From an uncultured Alphaproteobacteria bacterium (GTDB lineage Bacteria; Pseudomonadota; Alphaproteobacteria; Bin95), in the NCBI GenBank assembly GCA_913060845.1, contig CAJXVF010000108.1:1-7438 (forward strand): a stretch of 7,438 bases of DNA, given 5' to 3'. This document shows, piece after piece, positions 5,895 through 7,438 of the stretch. Each line of letters begins with the position of its first letter. Within the stretch, counting starts at the first letter, position 1. The position numbers and the translations under genes are program-made. The notes under the pieces are model-generated. The model saw nothing but the letters and a program-made list of their open reading frames with translations. It was not told the origin of the DNA and did no database searches.

Positions 5895-6943
5895 TGGACG
5901 AGCCATATCAAGAAGAACGGCTCGTTGATGCCCTGGCCCGGGAAGGCGACGACGGCGAAAAATCGATGCGGCCGGAACGGCTGTCCGAATTCGTCGGTCA
6001 GGCTGGTCCGCGCGCGAACTTGGAAGTTTTCGTTGAAGCTGCAAAAGCGCGCGGCGACGCGTTGGACCATGTGCTGCTGATCGGCCCACCTGGCCTTGGC
6101 AAAACGACCCTGGCGCAGATTGTGGCGGCAGAGCTTGGCGTTGGGTTCCGCGCAACATCTGGCCCCGTCATCGCGCGTGCTGGTGATTTGGCTGCGCTAC
6201 TGACAAACCTGCAGCCGAAAGACGTGCTGTTCATTGATGAAATCCATCGTCTCAGCCCGGCGGTGGAAGAAATCCTGTATCCGGCGATGGAAGATTTCCA
6301 CCTGGACCTCATCATCGGCGAAGGTCCGGCGGCGCGGTCCGTCCGAATTGATCTGCCGCCGTTCACGCTTGTCGCGGCCACCACGCGCGCTGGACTGGTG
6401 CAAGGCCCTTTGCGGGACAGGTTTGGCATTCCGCTCCGCCTTGGCTTCTACACGGTCGAAGAACTGACCAGCATCGTCCTGCGAGGTGCCAAAATCCTGA
6501 ATGCACCCATGACCGAAGAGGGTGCCATTGAAATCGCTCGTCGGGCGCGCGGCACGCCCCGTATTGCAGGACGCCTGCTGCGTCGCGTCAGGGATTTCGC
6601 AGCTGTGGACGGCTCTGGCGAAATCACTGTTGAGGTCGCGGACCGGGCGTTATTGCGCCTGGAAGTGGACGCCGCCGGACTGGACGCCATGGATCGACGC
6701 TATCTCGGTTGCTTGGCCGAACGCTATAATGGCGGCCCGGCAGGTGCTGAGGCTTTGGCCGCAGCCCTTGCTGAGCAACGAGATGTGATCGAAGACGTAA
6801 TCGAACCTTTCTTGATCCAACAAGGCTTCGTTCTGCGCACCCCCCGGGGCCGCACACTTGCCGCCAGCGGCTACGCAGCCCTTGGCTTGCCAGCGCCCAA
6901 ATCTGTAGGCGGACCGGACCTTTTTGAAGGCGGGAGTGGCTGA
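5891..6943 (+). CDS. ruvB: Holliday junction branch migration ATPase RuvB
   Basis: A 350-residue AAA+ motor that forms hexamers on the arms of a RuvA-bound junction and pumps DNA through. The opening [12 protein letters not shown] (26-37) is typical. Walker A is GPPGLGKTT (65-73), Walker B VLFIDE (112-117) with IHRL after it, sensor 1 ATTRAG (164-169), the arginine-finger segment LRDRFG (175-180) and sensor 2 RGTPRIA (221-227). The C-terminal winged helix has [20 protein letters not shown]. All catalytic parts are intact. Two adjacent in-frame ATGs (5891 and 5894) could start the protein; the first overlaps the ruvA stop as ATGA. The charged leader before MRPERL is variable in the family. The TGA abuts the GTG of the thioesterase gene, so the cluster reads on without a gap. 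Confidence 0.98.
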   Translation: MMDEPYQEERLVDALAREGDDGEKSMRPERLSEFVGQAGPRANLEVFVEAAKARGDALDHVLLIGPPGLGKTTLAQIVAAELGVGFRATSGPVIARAGDLAALLTNLQPKDVLFIDEIHRLSPAVEEILYPAMEDFHLDLIIGEGPAARSVRIDLPPFTLVAATTRAGLVQGPLRDRFGIPLRLGFYTVEELTSIVLRGAKILNAPMTEEGAIEIARRARGTPRIAGRLLRRVRDFAAVDGSGEITVEVADRALLRLEVDAAGLDAMDRRYLGCLAERYNGGPAGAEALAAALAEQRDVIEDVIEPFLIQQGFVLRTPRGRTLAASGYAALGLPAPKSVGGPDLFEGGSG

Positions 6944-7357
6944 GTGGTCGCCCCACTGGAACATCGCCTGCCCGTCCGCGTGTATTACGAGGACACCGAT
7001 GCTGGCGGCATCGTCTATCACGCCAGCTATATCCGTTTCGCCGAGCGTGGCCGGACGGAGTTCGTGCGCATGCTAGGCCTGGACCAAGGCGCATACAGGG
7101 AAGAGACCGGCCTTGGATTCGCCGTTCGCTCCATGACCGTCGACTACCTGAAGCCCGCACTGCTCGACGATGAGTTGGAAGTGCTGACCGAAATACAGTC
7201 CACCCGTGGTGCCAGCGTTGAGTTTCTGCAGACCGTACTTCGCAATGGTGAAGCGCTGACACGAATGACGGTCCGCGTCGCTTGCTTGAACAAAGCCGGG
7301 CGGCCCGTTCGCCTACCAAACCTATTGCGTCAAACGACGCCACAGAATACGCCATAG
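6944..7357 (+). CDS. ybgC: YbgC-type acyl-CoA thioesterase (Tol-Pal associated)
   Basis: A 137-residue hot-dog-fold protein. The motif RVYYEDTDAGGIVYHASYIR (12-31) is the 4-hydroxybenzoyl-CoA thioesterase signature, with catalytic D19 and H26 matching E. coli YbgC D18 and H25. FAERGRTEFVRMLG follows as in the family. YbgC hydrolyses acyl-CoA and, in E. coli, has been linked to acyl carrier protein and phospholipid metabolism at the inner membrane. It is the usual first gene of the tol-pal cluster. The start is GTG at 6944, directly after the ruvB stop; GGGAG (6932-6936) lies seven bases upstream, and the alignment begins soon after. The stop is TAG at 7355-7357. There is no terminator before the next Shine-Dalgarno, so transcription probably continues into tol genes. 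Confidence 0.95.
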   Translation: MVAPLEHRLPVRVYYEDTDAGGIVYHASYIRFAERGRTEFVRMLGLDQGAYREETGLGFAVRSMTVDYLKPALLDDELEVLTEIQSTRGASVEFLQTVLRNGEALTRMTVRVACLNKAGRPVRLPNLLRQTTPQNTP

Positions 7358-7390
7358 TTCCGCCGCTTTTTCGCTGGAGATAAGGCCGTC

Positions 7391-7396
7391 ATGGAC
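7391..7396 (+). CDS. tolQ: Probable first two codons of tolQ, cut by adapter
   Basis: ATGGAC follows a good ribosome binding region (GGAGATAAGG, 7376-7385) 33 bases after the ybgC stop, then the adapter begins. tolQ is the normal next gene after ybgC in proteobacteria. The identity rests only on position and the binding site; six coding bases cannot confirm it. Confidence 0.35.
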
Positions 7397-7438
7397 CTGT
7401 CTCTTATACACATCTGACGCTGCCGACGAATAGAGAGG
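7397..7438 (-). other. Nextera read-1 adapter plus i5 index, not genomic
   Basis: From 7397 the sequence is the exact reverse complement of the 33-base Nextera read-1 adapter, starting with the mosaic end CTGTCTCTTATACACATCT and ending at 7429. The next eight bases, ATAGAGAG (7430-7437), are the reverse complement of CTCTCTAT, the Nextera i5 index S502/N502 as I recall it. The final G fits the start of the flow-cell primer part. This is read-through into the library adapter. Confidence 0.97.

Noticed and set aside
5670..6158. 162-codon minus-strand open frame across the ruvA/ruvB junction
   Set aside because: It is antisense to conserved domains of RuvA and RuvB, with low-complexity Arg/Ser/Pro composition.
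6624..7355. 243-codon minus-strand open frame opposite ruvB and ybgC
   Set aside because: It is antisense to two well-supported genes, is Arg/Ser-rich with no domain I recognise, and spans the boundary between them. It is a shadow of GC-rich coding sequence.
29..7396. A previously undescribed defence or mobile system
   Set aside because: The only accessory module is mqsRA, a known type II toxin-antitoxin pair. There is no transposase, integrase, repeat array or cluster of unknown genes; most other genes are ordinary housekeeping.
29..7396. tRNA genes or CRISPR arrays
   Set aside because: No cloverleaf-type sequence with a GTTCGA-like T-loop and no regularly spaced repeats were seen in the few short intergenic gaps.

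Overview
The window looks like a chromosomal contig from an alphaproteobacterium. The evidence is the yebC-ruvC-ruvA-ruvB-ybgC order leading toward a tol locus, an iron-type SodB with the QHWNH signature, NDUFAF6-like and squalene/phytoene-synthase-like proteins, and moderately GC-rich coding DNA (judged by eye, not computed). I cannot assign an order or genus. The first 28 bases and the last 42 are not genomic: they are Illumina Nextera (Tn5) adapter, and at the right end also an apparent i5 index. Genomic sequence therefore runs from about 29 to 7396.

Left part (29-730): the 5' end of a CaiB/BaiF-type CoA-transferase gene on the minus strand, cut by the contig end, and a divergent VOC/glyoxalase-fold gene on the plus strand that carries an apparent one-base frameshift near 383.

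Minus-strand block (727-3121, read right to left): a squalene/phytoene synthase family gene with both aspartate motifs; an overlapping smaller relative that lacks the first aspartate motif and resembles NDUFAF6 (C8orf38); then a compact mqsR-mqsA type II toxin-antitoxin operon. The mqsR promoter has a 13-bp palindrome in its spacer and lies so close to the start codon that the toxin mRNA should be leaderless, while mqsA has a strong internal Shine-Dalgarno sequence. The last bases of mqsA overlap the stop codon of the convergent VOC gene.

Plus-strand block (3220-7396): monocistronic sodB (iron superoxide dismutase) closed by a rho-independent terminator; then yebC and the Holliday-junction resolution genes ruvC, ruvA and ruvB with coupled or overlapping starts; then the YbgC thioesterase gene; and finally what is probably the first two codons of tolQ before the adapter. 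RuvA binds the four-way junction, RuvB drives branch migration and RuvC cuts it; YbgC normally precedes the Tol-Pal envelope genes.

I see no tRNA, rRNA, CRISPR array, insertion sequence or phage gene, and no clearly new multi-gene system. The most interesting parts are the regulatory layout of mqsRA and the paired squalene-synthase-like genes.
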